Shown here: positions 1 to 5,398 of the stretch, one piece after another
Numbering within the stretch: position 1 is the stretch's first letter
How the letters are laid out: the number at the start of each line of letters is the position of its first letter
Assembly (NCBI GenBank): GCA_021828635.1
Contig: JAJZEJ010000720.1
Coordinates: 1 to 5,398 of the forward strand
DNA: 5,398 bases
Origin: Chloroflexota bacterium
Lineage (GTDB): Bacteria; Chloroflexota; Ktedonobacteria; Ktedonobacterales; Ktedonobacteraceae
Direction: 5' to 3'
Position numbers and translations under genes: made by a program
The notes under the pieces: model-generated
What the model was told of the DNA's origin: nothing
Seen by the model: the letters and a program-made list of their open reading frames with translations, nothing else
Database searches by the model: none

Positions 1-747
1 CATGGCGCACACGTGATCTCCATTACCAACGTTGTTGCCAGCGCCATCACGCGCCTCTCCGACGCTGTACTCTATCTGCAAGCGGGGCCAGAGATCGGCG
101 TTGTCGCCACCAAAACCTTCGTCTCCTCGGTCGTCACGCTCTACCTGCTCGGCCTCTATCTTGGTCAGCAACGCGGACTCATCCCTGCCGAATCGATGCA
201 GACTATCCTGAACGCGATGGAGCAGTTGCCCGATCAGATACAACGCATTCTGGATACAGCGACTCAGCCGGACGATATTATCGAACCATTGGCGCAGCGC
301 ATTGCCAAAGTTACGAGTATTATGTTCATCGGGCGCGGCATCGGCTATCCAACGGCGCTGGAGGGTGCGCTCAAGCTCAAGGAAATCTCGTATATTCATG
401 CCGAGGGCTTTCCGGCGGGCGAACTCAAGCATGGCTCCATTGCCCTACTTGACCCGGATACGCCACTAGTAGCCATTGCGACCGCCTCGCATGTCTATGA
501 GAAGGTGGTTAGCAACATGCAGGAGGTACGCGCACGCGACGCCCACATCATCTGTGTGGCAACGGAGGGTGATGAGTCCATTCGCCAGCACGCCGACGAC
601 ATCATGTATGTACCCGCCACGCTAGAGATGCTCAGTCCCTTGCTAGCGATCATCCCCCTGCAACTCTTCGCCTACCACACCGCCGTGATCCGAGGCTGCA
701 ACGTCGATCAGCCAAGAAACCTGGCGAAGTCGGTGACAGTGGAGTAG
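1..747 (+). CDS. glmS: Glutamine--fructose-6-phosphate aminotransferase (isomerizing), C-terminal part
   Basis: GlmS makes glucosamine-6-phosphate from fructose-6-phosphate and glutamine in the cytoplasm, the first step toward UDP-GlcNAc and cell-wall precursors. Only the last 248 codons are here. The frame is open to base 1 (HGAHVISITN...), so the GTG at 13 is an internal Val, not a start. The N-terminal glutaminase domain and part of the first SIS domain lie outside the window. What is seen: the end of SIS domain 1 with AGPEIGVVATK, then SIS domain 2 with GRGIGYPTALEGALKLKEIS. Three residues match catalytic positions of E. coli GlmS: Glu at 382-384 (E488), His at 430-432 in GELKHG (H504), and the C-terminal Lys at 727-729 in AKSVTVE (K603). 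The AKSVTVE tail separates it from other SIS proteins such as AgaS or FrlB. The gene ends intact at TAG 745-747, facing the toxin-antitoxin pair tail to tail. Confidence 0.96.
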   Translation, partial: HGAHVISITNVVASAITRLSDAVLYLQAGPEIGVVATKTFVSSVVTLYLLGLYLGQQRGLIPAESMQTILNAMEQLPDQIQRILDTATQPDDIIEPLAQRIAKVTSIMFIGRGIGYPTALEGALKLKEISYIHAEGFPAGELKHGSIALLDPDTPLVAIATASHVYEKVVSNMQEVRARDAHIICVATEGDESIRQHADDIMYVPATLEMLSPLLAIIPLQLFAYHTAVIRGCNVDQPRNLAKSVTVE

Positions 748-769
748 GGACCGCCGCCGCTGTATAGGC
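748..769. other. Short convergent intergenic gap between glmS and the antitoxin gene
   Basis: Only 22 bases separate the glmS stop codon (plus strand) from the antitoxin stop codon (minus strand, 770-772). I see a GC-rich ccgccgccgc run but no inverted repeat followed by a T-tract on either strand, so no intrinsic terminator is called. Transcripts from the two sides probably run into each other unless ended by Rho or within the coding regions. Confidence 0.6.
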
Positions 770-1063
770 TTAAACCAACTCAATCCGCAACTTCCTGCCT
801 ATCACAGCAGCGGCACATTGCATAGTTTCTAGCGATACACCTGTCTTTTCAGGGTTTAGAAGTCTTTCAAGTTGTGATCTGCTCGTATGCATACGGGCAG
901 CCATTGCTGTCTTCGTGATATGTTGGGTGCGCATGGCTTGTTCGATCTGCCAGGCCAGCACCCTTTTCACAGCGGTCGCGTTTGATGCATCAAGGATGCC
1001 TTCTTCTTGCAAAAAGTCCTCAAAAGAGGAGCCTCGATTGGGATTCTCAGGCATTGCTTTCAT
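770..1063 (-). CDS. XRE-family helix-turn-helix antitoxin (HigA-like, partner of Gp49-type toxin)
   Basis: This is a small cytoplasmic DNA-binding protein of 97 aa that should neutralise the toxin encoded just upstream and repress their shared promoter. The fold is visible from sequence: an N-terminal FEDFLQEEGI segment (14-23), a long helix with VKRVLAWQIEQAMR (32-45), then a helix-turn-helix with KTAMAARMHT (51-60) and recognition helix SRSQLERLLN (61-70). The tail VSLETMQCAAAVIGRKLRIEL is typical of the phage-associated HTH proteins that pair with Gp49-like toxins. The start is ambiguous. ATG at 1063 overlaps the toxin gene by 17 bases and has a purine-rich run right before it; ATG at 1054 (protein starting MPENPN) overlaps by 8. 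Either way translation is probably coupled to that of the toxin. The family and partner role are well supported by context; DNA binding and neutralisation are inferred. Confidence 0.88.
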   Translation of the reverse strand: MKAMPENPNRGSSFEDFLQEEGILDASNATAVKRVLAWQIEQAMRTQHITKTAMAARMHTSRSQLERLLNPEKTGVSLETMQCAAAVIGRKLRIELV

Positions 1064-1409
1064 ACTCTCTTCTGCGTCTATCTGCTAACTCTAAATCTTG
1101 TTGTGGAGTTTGCTGAGTCTTTTTAATAAACCCGTGCAGTAAAATCATTTCACCACCGCTAATATGAAAAATGACACGTGCAATTCTCCCATTGGAGAGA
1201 TGGCTGCGTATCTCCCAAAGGTTTCTATATCCTTTGATGGAGCGACAAACAGGCATACCGATAGGCCACCCGTATTCTACCGTCCTTATATCCCCGCCGA
1301 TAATTCGGCTATCATCCTTATCCAAACCCTTTAGCCAGTCCCTAACTGGTTCTGTACCAGAAGCAGTCTTGAAGAACCTGGCTGGGAGAATTTTCAGCGA
1401 ATCACTCAT
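1047..1409 (-). CDS. Gp49-like / HigB-type toxin (RelE superfamily, phage-derived protein family)
   Basis: The predicted product is a 120-aa basic toxin of the Gp49/HigB-like family, whose characterised relatives in the RelE superfamily are ribosome-dependent mRNA interferases. Hallmarks in order (numbered from the 1409 start): TEPVRDWLKGL (19-29), IIGGDIRTVEYGWPIGMP (36-53), LWEIRSHLSNGRIARVIF (64-81), then the diagnostic MILLHGFIKKTQQTP (88-102) and a charged C-terminal helix, DLELADRRRREYE. Toxin-first, antitoxin-second order is the higBA arrangement. The open frame extends up to TTG 1436, but those extra codons lie inside a perfect palindrome and read as noise (YHIWYNMP). ATG at 1415 or 1409 is more likely. 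I chose 1409 because a promoter in the palindrome would place transcription start almost on that ATG, and no Shine-Dalgarno sequence precedes either one. Length and all conserved blocks are intact, so it appears functional. Confidence 0.87.
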   Translation of the reverse strand: MSDSLKILPARFFKTASGTEPVRDWLKGLDKDDSRIIGGDIRTVEYGWPIGMPVCRSIKGYRNLWEIRSHLSNGRIARVIFHISGGEMILLHGFIKKTQQTPQQDLELADRRRREYESNA

Positions 1410-1444
1410 AGGCATATTGTACCATATATGGTACAATATGCCTA
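1409..1444. promoter_or_regulatory. Perfect 36-bp palindrome, likely operator of the toxin-antitoxin operon
   Basis: Bases 1409-1426 are the exact reverse complement of 1427-1444, with no mismatch and no spacer. The central core is TTGTACCATATATGGTACAA (1417-1436). It lies immediately upstream of, and touching, the toxin start codon at 1409. HTH antitoxins of type II systems commonly bind such palindromes as dimers, alone or with toxin, to repress their own operon. Binding here would cover the predicted promoter completely. The symmetry is read directly; the protein that binds it is inferred from position. Confidence 0.82.
1416..1444 (-). promoter_or_regulatory. Predicted sigma-70-type promoter for the toxin-antitoxin operon, inside the palindrome
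   Basis: On the minus strand, TAGGCA (1444-1439, four of six matches to TTGACA) is followed after exactly 17 bases by TACAAT (1421-1416, five of six matches to TATAAT). Six or seven bases past the -10 box lands on the ATG at 1409, which predicts a leaderless or nearly leaderless toxin mRNA. No Shine-Dalgarno is present, in agreement with this. The promoter sits entirely inside the palindrome, so a bound repressor would occlude it. This is a consensus match only. Confidence 0.5.
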
Positions 1445-1493
1445 GTCTAAGCAGGTTGCATCAGCCTATGGGAAATATCAGGTCAAGTAGAAT
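1445..1493. other. Spacer between the metallopeptidase gene and the toxin operator
   Basis: Counting from the peptidase stop codon to the toxin ATG at 1409, 84 noncoding bases lie between these same-strand genes, and the palindrome fills 36 of them. In the remaining 49 bases I find no stem-loop with a T-run on the minus strand, so readthrough from the hsd operon into the toxin-antitoxin pair is possible. No small ORF with a plausible start and ribosome-binding site was seen. Confidence 0.5.
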
Positions 1494-2225
1494 TCAGTAC
1501 TCCCACGATTCGTAGCGCAGGGGTTCGCGGTTGAGTTCTTCGCGGTAATGCTGCCAGAGCGGCATGAAGCGGTTCATGTATGTGATGAAGCGTTCGTTGT
1601 GGTGACGTTCGAGTAGATGCACCATTTCGTGGACGATGATGTATTCCAGGCATTGGGCGGGCTTCTTGACTAGTTCGAGATTGAGCCAGATACGTTGGGC
1701 CTCAATGTTGCACGTTCCCCATCTGGTCTTCATCTGCTTGACGCCCCACTCGGCGACTTGCACACCGATAAGCGGTTCCCATTTGGCGATCAGAGGCACA
1801 ATCTCCGCTTTGAGTTGGCGACGATACCAGGTGGTTAGCACACGCTCACGCTCGGCGGTATCACTGCCGGGGCGCACGAACAGATCCAGGATTTTGTTAT
1901 TGCGAATATTCACGGCTGGCATGCCTTCACGATACTCTACGTTGAGCAAGTAGCGATGGCCGTGATAGTAATGGCTCTCACCAGAAATAAACTCGCGGGC
2001 CGACTGACGCTCCTGCTCCTGAAATTTGGCCTGCTGGCGTTTCACCCAGGCCATGCGGGAGATAATAAAGAGGCGCACGGCTTCGTCGTTGACGCGCAGG
2101 GGTGTCGCCACCCGGATGCGACCGGCTGGCGGATAGACGGCCAGATGCAGGTTTTTGATGTCTTTGCGCACAACATCATCGACAAAATCATTCACGAAAA
2201 GCTGATATTTCTCCTCAATACTCAT
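1494..2225 (-). CDS. YgjP/DUF45-type (M48/SprT-like) zinc metallopeptidase associated with a type I R-M operon
   Basis: This 243-aa protein belongs to the YgjP-like group of zinc-dependent metallopeptidases. The catalytic signature is complete: HEMVH at 199-203, with His199 and His203 as zinc ligands and Glu200 as general base, and a likely third ligand His209 in ERHHNERF. Upstream, WGVKQMKTRWGTCN (160-173) and the RIWLNLELVKKP block are typical of the family. No signal peptide or membrane segment is seen, so it should be cytoplasmic. Its ATG (2223-2225) overlaps the end of hsdR by 11 bases (ATGAGTATTGA), with only a weak GAAG seven bases ahead, so translation is probably coupled to hsdR. Genes of this kind recur beside hsdR in many type I operons, but what they cleave is not established. 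Turnover or processing of restriction subunits is a possible role, stated here as speculation. The family call is secure; the function is open. Confidence 0.9.
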   Translation of the reverse strand: MSIEEKYQLFVNDFVDDVVRKDIKNLHLAVYPPAGRIRVATPLRVNDEAVRLFIISRMAWVKRQQAKFQEQERQSAREFISGESHYYHGHRYLLNVEYREGMPAVNIRNNKILDLFVRPGSDTAERERVLTTWYRRQLKAEIVPLIAKWEPLIGVQVAEWGVKQMKTRWGTCNIEAQRIWLNLELVKKPAQCLEYIIVHEMVHLLERHHNERFITYMNRFMPLWQHYREELNREPLRYESWEY

Positions 2226-5200
2226 CTTGCTGCTTCACCAGTTCAAAAACCTGCGCTCCCAACTCGTCATTTTGCAGAGCTTTCTGAAGCGCGTAGAGGA
2301 TTTCTTTCTCCTTAACCATGTTGCCTCGCCAGCCATCTTTTTTCGTTTGACGTATTATAGCATCGAGGGCAAGGGCGCGTTCCTCATCGTTCCCCAGGTT
2401 CGCATACAGCGCCCGCTTTGCACGAGTGTTCAAGCTCGCTGGATAGCGGGACGCGCTTAGCGGATTTTGCACATTGCGAGCTAACTCAATGATCTCTTGC
2501 AGATACTGCTGATAGTCCTTTGCTTGTTGCCGCCGCTCCTGTGTCAAAGTATCGAGCAACTCGGACATCTTCTCGTAGTATTTAGGGTTCGTCGGCAGCT
2601 CTTCGATAATCGTGCGGCGCAGATTATTTTCGATACTTTCGGCCATCGCGCTCTCACTCCCCTTGATGCCAGGCGGCAGATCTTCCAGACCCTCCGCGCC
2701 GCGCTCCACAATCAGTTCAACGAGAGAGATGTCGTCGAAGGCCGAGATTTTCTGGCTCTCGTCGGCGCGGATGTAGGTGTCGAGCAGGTGGCGCATCGCT
2801 GGTTCGTAGAGCTTGAGATCGGGAAAATCGCCACTCGCCATCTTGACCTCGGCACGGACATTGGTGTAATAATTCACCTCGTCCTTGATCCGCTGGCTTT
2901 CCTGCTCGCTGTAGCCAGCCTCTATCATGTCATTGGCGAGGTTCGTGTAGGCACGAATCAATGTAGTTGCAAGCTTATAGAGCGCGGCCCGTTTGGGTTC
3001 ATTGTCTTTAAGTTCATCAGTGTTGATCGTGTCGCTCGTGCAGAAGTAGCGCAGGTAGTCCTCGGTCGCTCTCGGCAGTTCAACTGGTTCGCAGAGAACT
3101 TTGATCTGCTCGCGGGCCTCCTCCAACCGTTCGCGGCCTTCGACAAAGCGATCCTTCAACAAGCCCTCAACATCGCCTTTATCATAGCCGCTCAGGGCAT
3201 CCGAGGTGTAGTCGAGGATGGAATCCTGCACATTGGCGAAGAGGTGCTGATAATCGACGATGTAGCCATAGTCCTTGTCTTCGCCGTCCAGGCGATTCAC
3301 GCGGCAAATGGCCTGAAACAGCCCGTGATCGCGCATCTGCTTGTCGATATAGAGATAGGTGGCCGAGGGTGCGTCGAAGCCGGTCAGCAGCTTGTCCACG
3401 ACAATCAAGAGGCGCATTTGCCCCGGCTGCTCGATGAATTGCTTTTTGACCTCTTTCTCGAAGGCTTCGGGCGTTTTATCGCCCAGCATCTTTTTGTAGA
3501 TATCGTACTGCCGCAGTTTCTCGGTCAGTCCCTCGCCCGTATTTTCGCCTTTGGTCTCGCTTCTTGAAGGTTTATACGAGGTCACAATGGCGCATTCGGT
3601 AAAGCCGTCGTTGATGAATAGTTCGTAGATTTTACACGCTTGATAGATGCTATCCATCACCAGCAGCGCATTGCCGCGTCGATTCGCCAGGCGTGGCCTC
3701 TCATCCATATCGGTGATGATGTCATCGACAATCATCTTGAGCCGCGCCTCCGCGCTATAGACCTTGCGCATCGTCCCCCATTTTTCCTTGAGTCGGGCGC
3801 GTGCGGCATCGGTCAGTCCCTTCGTCTTGTTCTCGAACCAGCGGTCAATCTTTTCCGACGAACCCAGATACTGGTCAATGTCGCGTGCCTCATAGCACAG
3901 GTCTAGCACGACTTTATCCGCGACAGCCTCGTCGAAGCGATAGGTATGAATATAGGTACCGAAGATTTCGGTGGTCGTCTGCTTGTCGGTCTTCAGCAGC
4001 GGCGTGCCGGTGAAGCCGATGTACATAGCGTTGGGCAAAACGACCTCTTTCATGGCCTCGCGCAGCTTGCCCGATTGCGTGCGGTGGCATTCATCTACGA
4101 AGACGAAGATATCGCCCTGCGCTTTGAAGTTGGGCGGCAGATGGCTTTTCACGTCGGCGATAAAGCCATCTACGTCGCCCTCTTCGCTATTTTCACCCGT
4201 ATACCCTTTGCGACTTTTTTTGCTGACAAATTTATGAATCAGCGAGCAGAGCAACCAGGGTTTGGTTGCGCTGAGTTTGTTCACCAGGTCTTTGCCGCTT
4301 TTGGTGCGCACGATCTCTTCTTCGACGCCCAGGAAAATCTTCTCAATCTGCTCATCCAGTTCGGTGCGGTCGGTAATAATCAGCACACGGGCATCCGGCA
4401 CATGCTCACGAATCCACTTGGAGAGCCAGGCCATCGTCAGACTTTTGCCGCTGCCTTGCGAGTGCCAGATAATGCCACCCTCGCGGCTGCGGATGCGCTC
4501 TTGGGCCGCGATTACGCCAAAGTATTGATGTGGACGGCACACTTTTTTGATGCCGTGGTCGAAGATGATGAAGTCGTGGAGAATCTCCAGCAAACGCTGC
4601 TTTGAGCAGAGCTGCGTCAGATGCCGATCCAGTACATTCTCGATACTACCGGCCTCTTTCCAGACATCGTACTGCTTCTCCTTCGTGCCAGTCGTGCCAT
4701 AGTACAACCCCTGCGTATCGTTGCCCGCCATGACCAGTTGCACGGTGGCGAAGAAGGGGCGGATATAGTCCACATTCTGGTTGTCCAGGTTCTGCCGGAT
4801 GCCCTCACTTACGCCAATCGTGGAGCGTTTCAGCTCCAGCACACCGAACGCGATACCATTGACGTAGAGGACGATGTCTGTCCGTTTATCGTTTGGCCCG
4901 CGCACGGTGACTTCTTCAGCGATAGCAAAGTCGTTCTTCAGTGGCTCTTTCCAATCAATCAGCCAGACCGTCTCGGTATTTTCGCCCGCGCCAGTTTTGA
5001 CGTGGACGCCATAGCGCAGCAGCGTATAGACATCTTTGTTGATGTCATAGATGCTTCTATTCTGATTGTCCGCCACCTGTTGCAACTCGTGCAAGGCGGG
5101 TGTGATGAGTTCGTCGCTGTAGCCCTGTTGCTCCAGAAAGGGGCGCAACCGTTCTACTTCGATGTTGCGGTTATCGACCCGTTTCTCCCAGTTGCCGAGA

Positions 5201-5280
5201 TAGGTATAGCTCAATTGCTTGCTGAAGAGCTTGACGACGCGATTCTGTGTCTCGCGCTCGATCTGGCCGACCTTGCTCAT
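2215..5280 (-). CDS. hsdR: Type I restriction endonuclease subunit R (HsdR)
   Basis: HsdR is the motor and nuclease of the HsdR-HsdM-HsdS complex: it translocates unmodified DNA using ATP and cuts it at a distance from the recognition site. The ORF is intact at 1021 aa, normal for the family. Domains in order: an N-terminal PD-(D/E)xK nuclease with Asp135 (KRTDIVLYV), Glu149 and Lys151 (VLELKR), and a possible QxxxY at 168-172; then a superfamily 2 helicase core with Walker A SQGSGKS (274-280), ITDRTELDEQ (302-311), DECH box (396-399), FTGTP (423-427), VVDKLLTGFDAP (627-638) and motif VI QAICRVNR (656-663). The helical C-terminus has the usual type I R segment around NNLRRTIIEELPTNPKYYEK (885-904). 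All key catalytic residues are present. The start ATG (5278-5280) overlaps the hsdS stop as ATGA and has GAGG five bases upstream. The 3' end overlaps the peptidase gene. Confidence 0.97.
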   Translation of the reverse strand: MSKVGQIERETQNRVVKLFSKQLSYTYLGNWEKRVDNRNIEVERLRPFLEQQGYSDELITPALHELQQVADNQNRSIYDINKDVYTLLRYGVHVKTGAGENTETVWLIDWKEPLKNDFAIAEEVTVRGPNDKRTDIVLYVNGIAFGVLELKRSTIGVSEGIRQNLDNQNVDYIRPFFATVQLVMAGNDTQGLYYGTTGTKEKQYDVWKEAGSIENVLDRHLTQLCSKQRLLEILHDFIIFDHGIKKVCRPHQYFGVIAAQERIRSREGGIIWHSQGSGKSLTMAWLSKWIREHVPDARVLIITDRTELDEQIEKIFLGVEEEIVRTKSGKDLVNKLSATKPWLLCSLIHKFVSKKSRKGYTGENSEEGDVDGFIADVKSHLPPNFKAQGDIFVFVDECHRTQSGKLREAMKEVVLPNAMYIGFTGTPLLKTDKQTTTEIFGTYIHTYRFDEAVADKVVLDLCYEARDIDQYLGSSEKIDRWFENKTKGLTDAARARLKEKWGTMRKVYSAEARLKMIVDDIITDMDERPRLANRRGNALLVMDSIYQACKIYELFINDGFTECAIVTSYKPSRSETKGENTGEGLTEKLRQYDIYKKMLGDKTPEAFEKEVKKQFIEQPGQMRLLIVVDKLLTGFDAPSATYLYIDKQMRDHGLFQAICRVNRLDGEDKDYGYIVDYQHLFANVQDSILDYTSDALSGYDKGDVEGLLKDRFVEGRERLEEAREQIKVLCEPVELPRATEDYLRYFCTSDTINTDELKDNEPKRAALYKLATTLIRAYTNLANDMIEAGYSEQESQRIKDEVNYYTNVRAEVKMASGDFPDLKLYEPAMRHLLDTYIRADESQKISAFDDISLVELIVERGAEGLEDLPPGIKGSESAMAESIENNLRRTIIEELPTNPKYYEKMSELLDTLTQERRQQAKDYQQYLQEIIELARNVQNPLSASRYPASLNTRAKRALYANLGNDEERALALDAIIRQTKKDGWRGNMVKEKEILYALQKALQNDELGAQVFELVKQQDEY

Positions 5281-5398
5281 ACTAACCTCGTCTTTCCGGT
5301 GAGCAACTCCTGCATCATGCCCTGCTTCAAAGCGCGAGTCTTGTCACGCCTCCGCTCCAATGCCGCGATTTCAGCATCCATGTCCGCGAGGACAGTAG
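5277..5398 (-). CDS. hsdS: Type I restriction enzyme specificity subunit (HsdS), C-terminal end
   Basis: HsdS recognises the DNA target for the type I complex and holds HsdM and HsdR together. Only the last 39 complete codons are in the window; the gene runs off the right edge. The frame reads TVLADMDAEIAALERRRDKT, then RALKQGMMQELLTGKTRLV and TGA at 5279-5277. The run LERRRDKTRALKQGMMQELLTGKTRL is the highly conserved distal helix and tail of HsdS proteins, so the identification is firm despite the short length. The stop overlaps the hsdR start by four bases (ATGA), pointing to one transcript and translational coupling. The two target recognition domains lie outside the window, so nothing can be said about the recognised sequence. 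Confidence 0.9.
   Translation of the reverse strand, partial: TVLADMDAEIAALERRRDKTRALKQGMMQELLTGKTRLV
5286..5289 (-). promoter_or_regulatory. Ribosome-binding site of hsdR
   Basis: GAGG on the minus strand lies five bases before the ATG at 5278-5280, inside the last codons of hsdS. It supports this start for hsdR and the ATGA overlap with hsdS. Confidence 0.7.

Noticed and set aside
13..15. GTG at 13 as the start of a short independent SIS-domain protein
   Set aside because: The frame is open to base 1 and the codons before it (HGAH) continue the GlmS-like sequence, so this is an internal Val of a gene truncated by the window edge.
748..790. A Tn7-type transposon end just downstream of glmS
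   Set aside because: No TGTGGGCGGACA-like terminus and no repeated transposase-binding sites were seen; only the position is suggestive.
1409..1444. The palindrome as an intrinsic terminator for the hsd operon
   Set aside because: The stem is A/T-rich, has no loop spacer and lacks a following T-run on either strand. Its position touching the toxin start and its embedded promoter boxes fit an operator better, although a weak transcript-ending effect cannot be excluded.
1956..2315. 119-codon plus-strand frame with a hydrophobic start that could pass for a secreted small protein
   Set aside because: It is antisense to the N-terminal half of the metallopeptidase and the end of hsdR, both well supported. 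The apparent signal-like segment is the reverse reading of charged helices, and no ribosome-binding site is apparent.
2497..3567. 356-codon open frame on the plus strand opposite hsdR
   Set aside because: It lies fully antisense to the conserved helicase and C-terminal region of HsdR. Its translation shows no recognisable domain and is rich in hydrophobic residues, as expected when a biased coding strand is read in reverse. No ribosome-binding site was found.
3946..4605. 219-codon open frame on the plus strand opposite hsdR
   Set aside because: It is opposite the HsdR motor motifs (Walker A, DECH), which explain the sequence fully. The composition and lack of any motif mark it as a shadow frame.

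Overview
The window looks like a bacterial chromosome segment: a housekeeping gene next to a compact defence locus. Apart from the housekeeping gene, everything lies on the minus strand and is tightly packed. The organism cannot be fixed from this sequence. GC content is moderate (about 53-55% in hand-counted 60-base samples of glmS and hsdR). The glmS protein has diverged from the enterobacterial form, and I would guess a Chloroflexota-like (Ktedonobacteria-type) or similar environmental bacterium, at low confidence.

Layout. (1) 1-747, plus strand: the 3' part of glmS, giving the sugar-isomerase half of glucosamine-6-phosphate synthase. It enters from the left edge and ends naturally with the family's conserved C-terminal tail. 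(2) 770-1409, minus strand: a toxin-antitoxin pair, with a Gp49/HigB-like (RelE-superfamily) toxin gene first and an XRE-type helix-turn-helix antitoxin second, overlapping. (3) 1409-1444: a perfect 36-bp palindrome that contains the likely promoter/operator of the pair. (4) 1494-5398, minus strand: the distal part of a type I restriction-modification operon. It holds the last codons of hsdS (entering from the right edge), a complete hsdR, and a YgjP/DUF45-type zinc metallopeptidase. The hsdS/hsdR junction overlaps by 4 bp and the hsdR/peptidase junction by 11 bp. hsdM and most of hsdS should lie just beyond 5398.

How it fits together. HsdR is the ATP-driven translocase and nuclease that cuts DNA lacking the modification set by HsdM/HsdS. 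The metallopeptidase is encoded as part of the same transcript; its role in these operons is not established. The toxin-antitoxin pair follows on the same strand after 84 noncoding bases with no evident terminator, so it may receive readthrough from the hsd operon as well as using its own promoter. Its GC content is visibly lower (23/60 in two sampled lines) than its neighbours', suggesting an independently acquired cassette.

No stretch over 300 bases lacks a gene. The two intergenic gaps are 748-769 and 1410-1493 (taking the toxin start at 1409). No tRNA, rRNA, CRISPR array, insertion sequence or convincing intrinsic terminator was seen. I did not find a clearly new system. The most distinctive local structure is the perfect palindrome at the toxin start, which by symmetry carries the same promoter on both strands.
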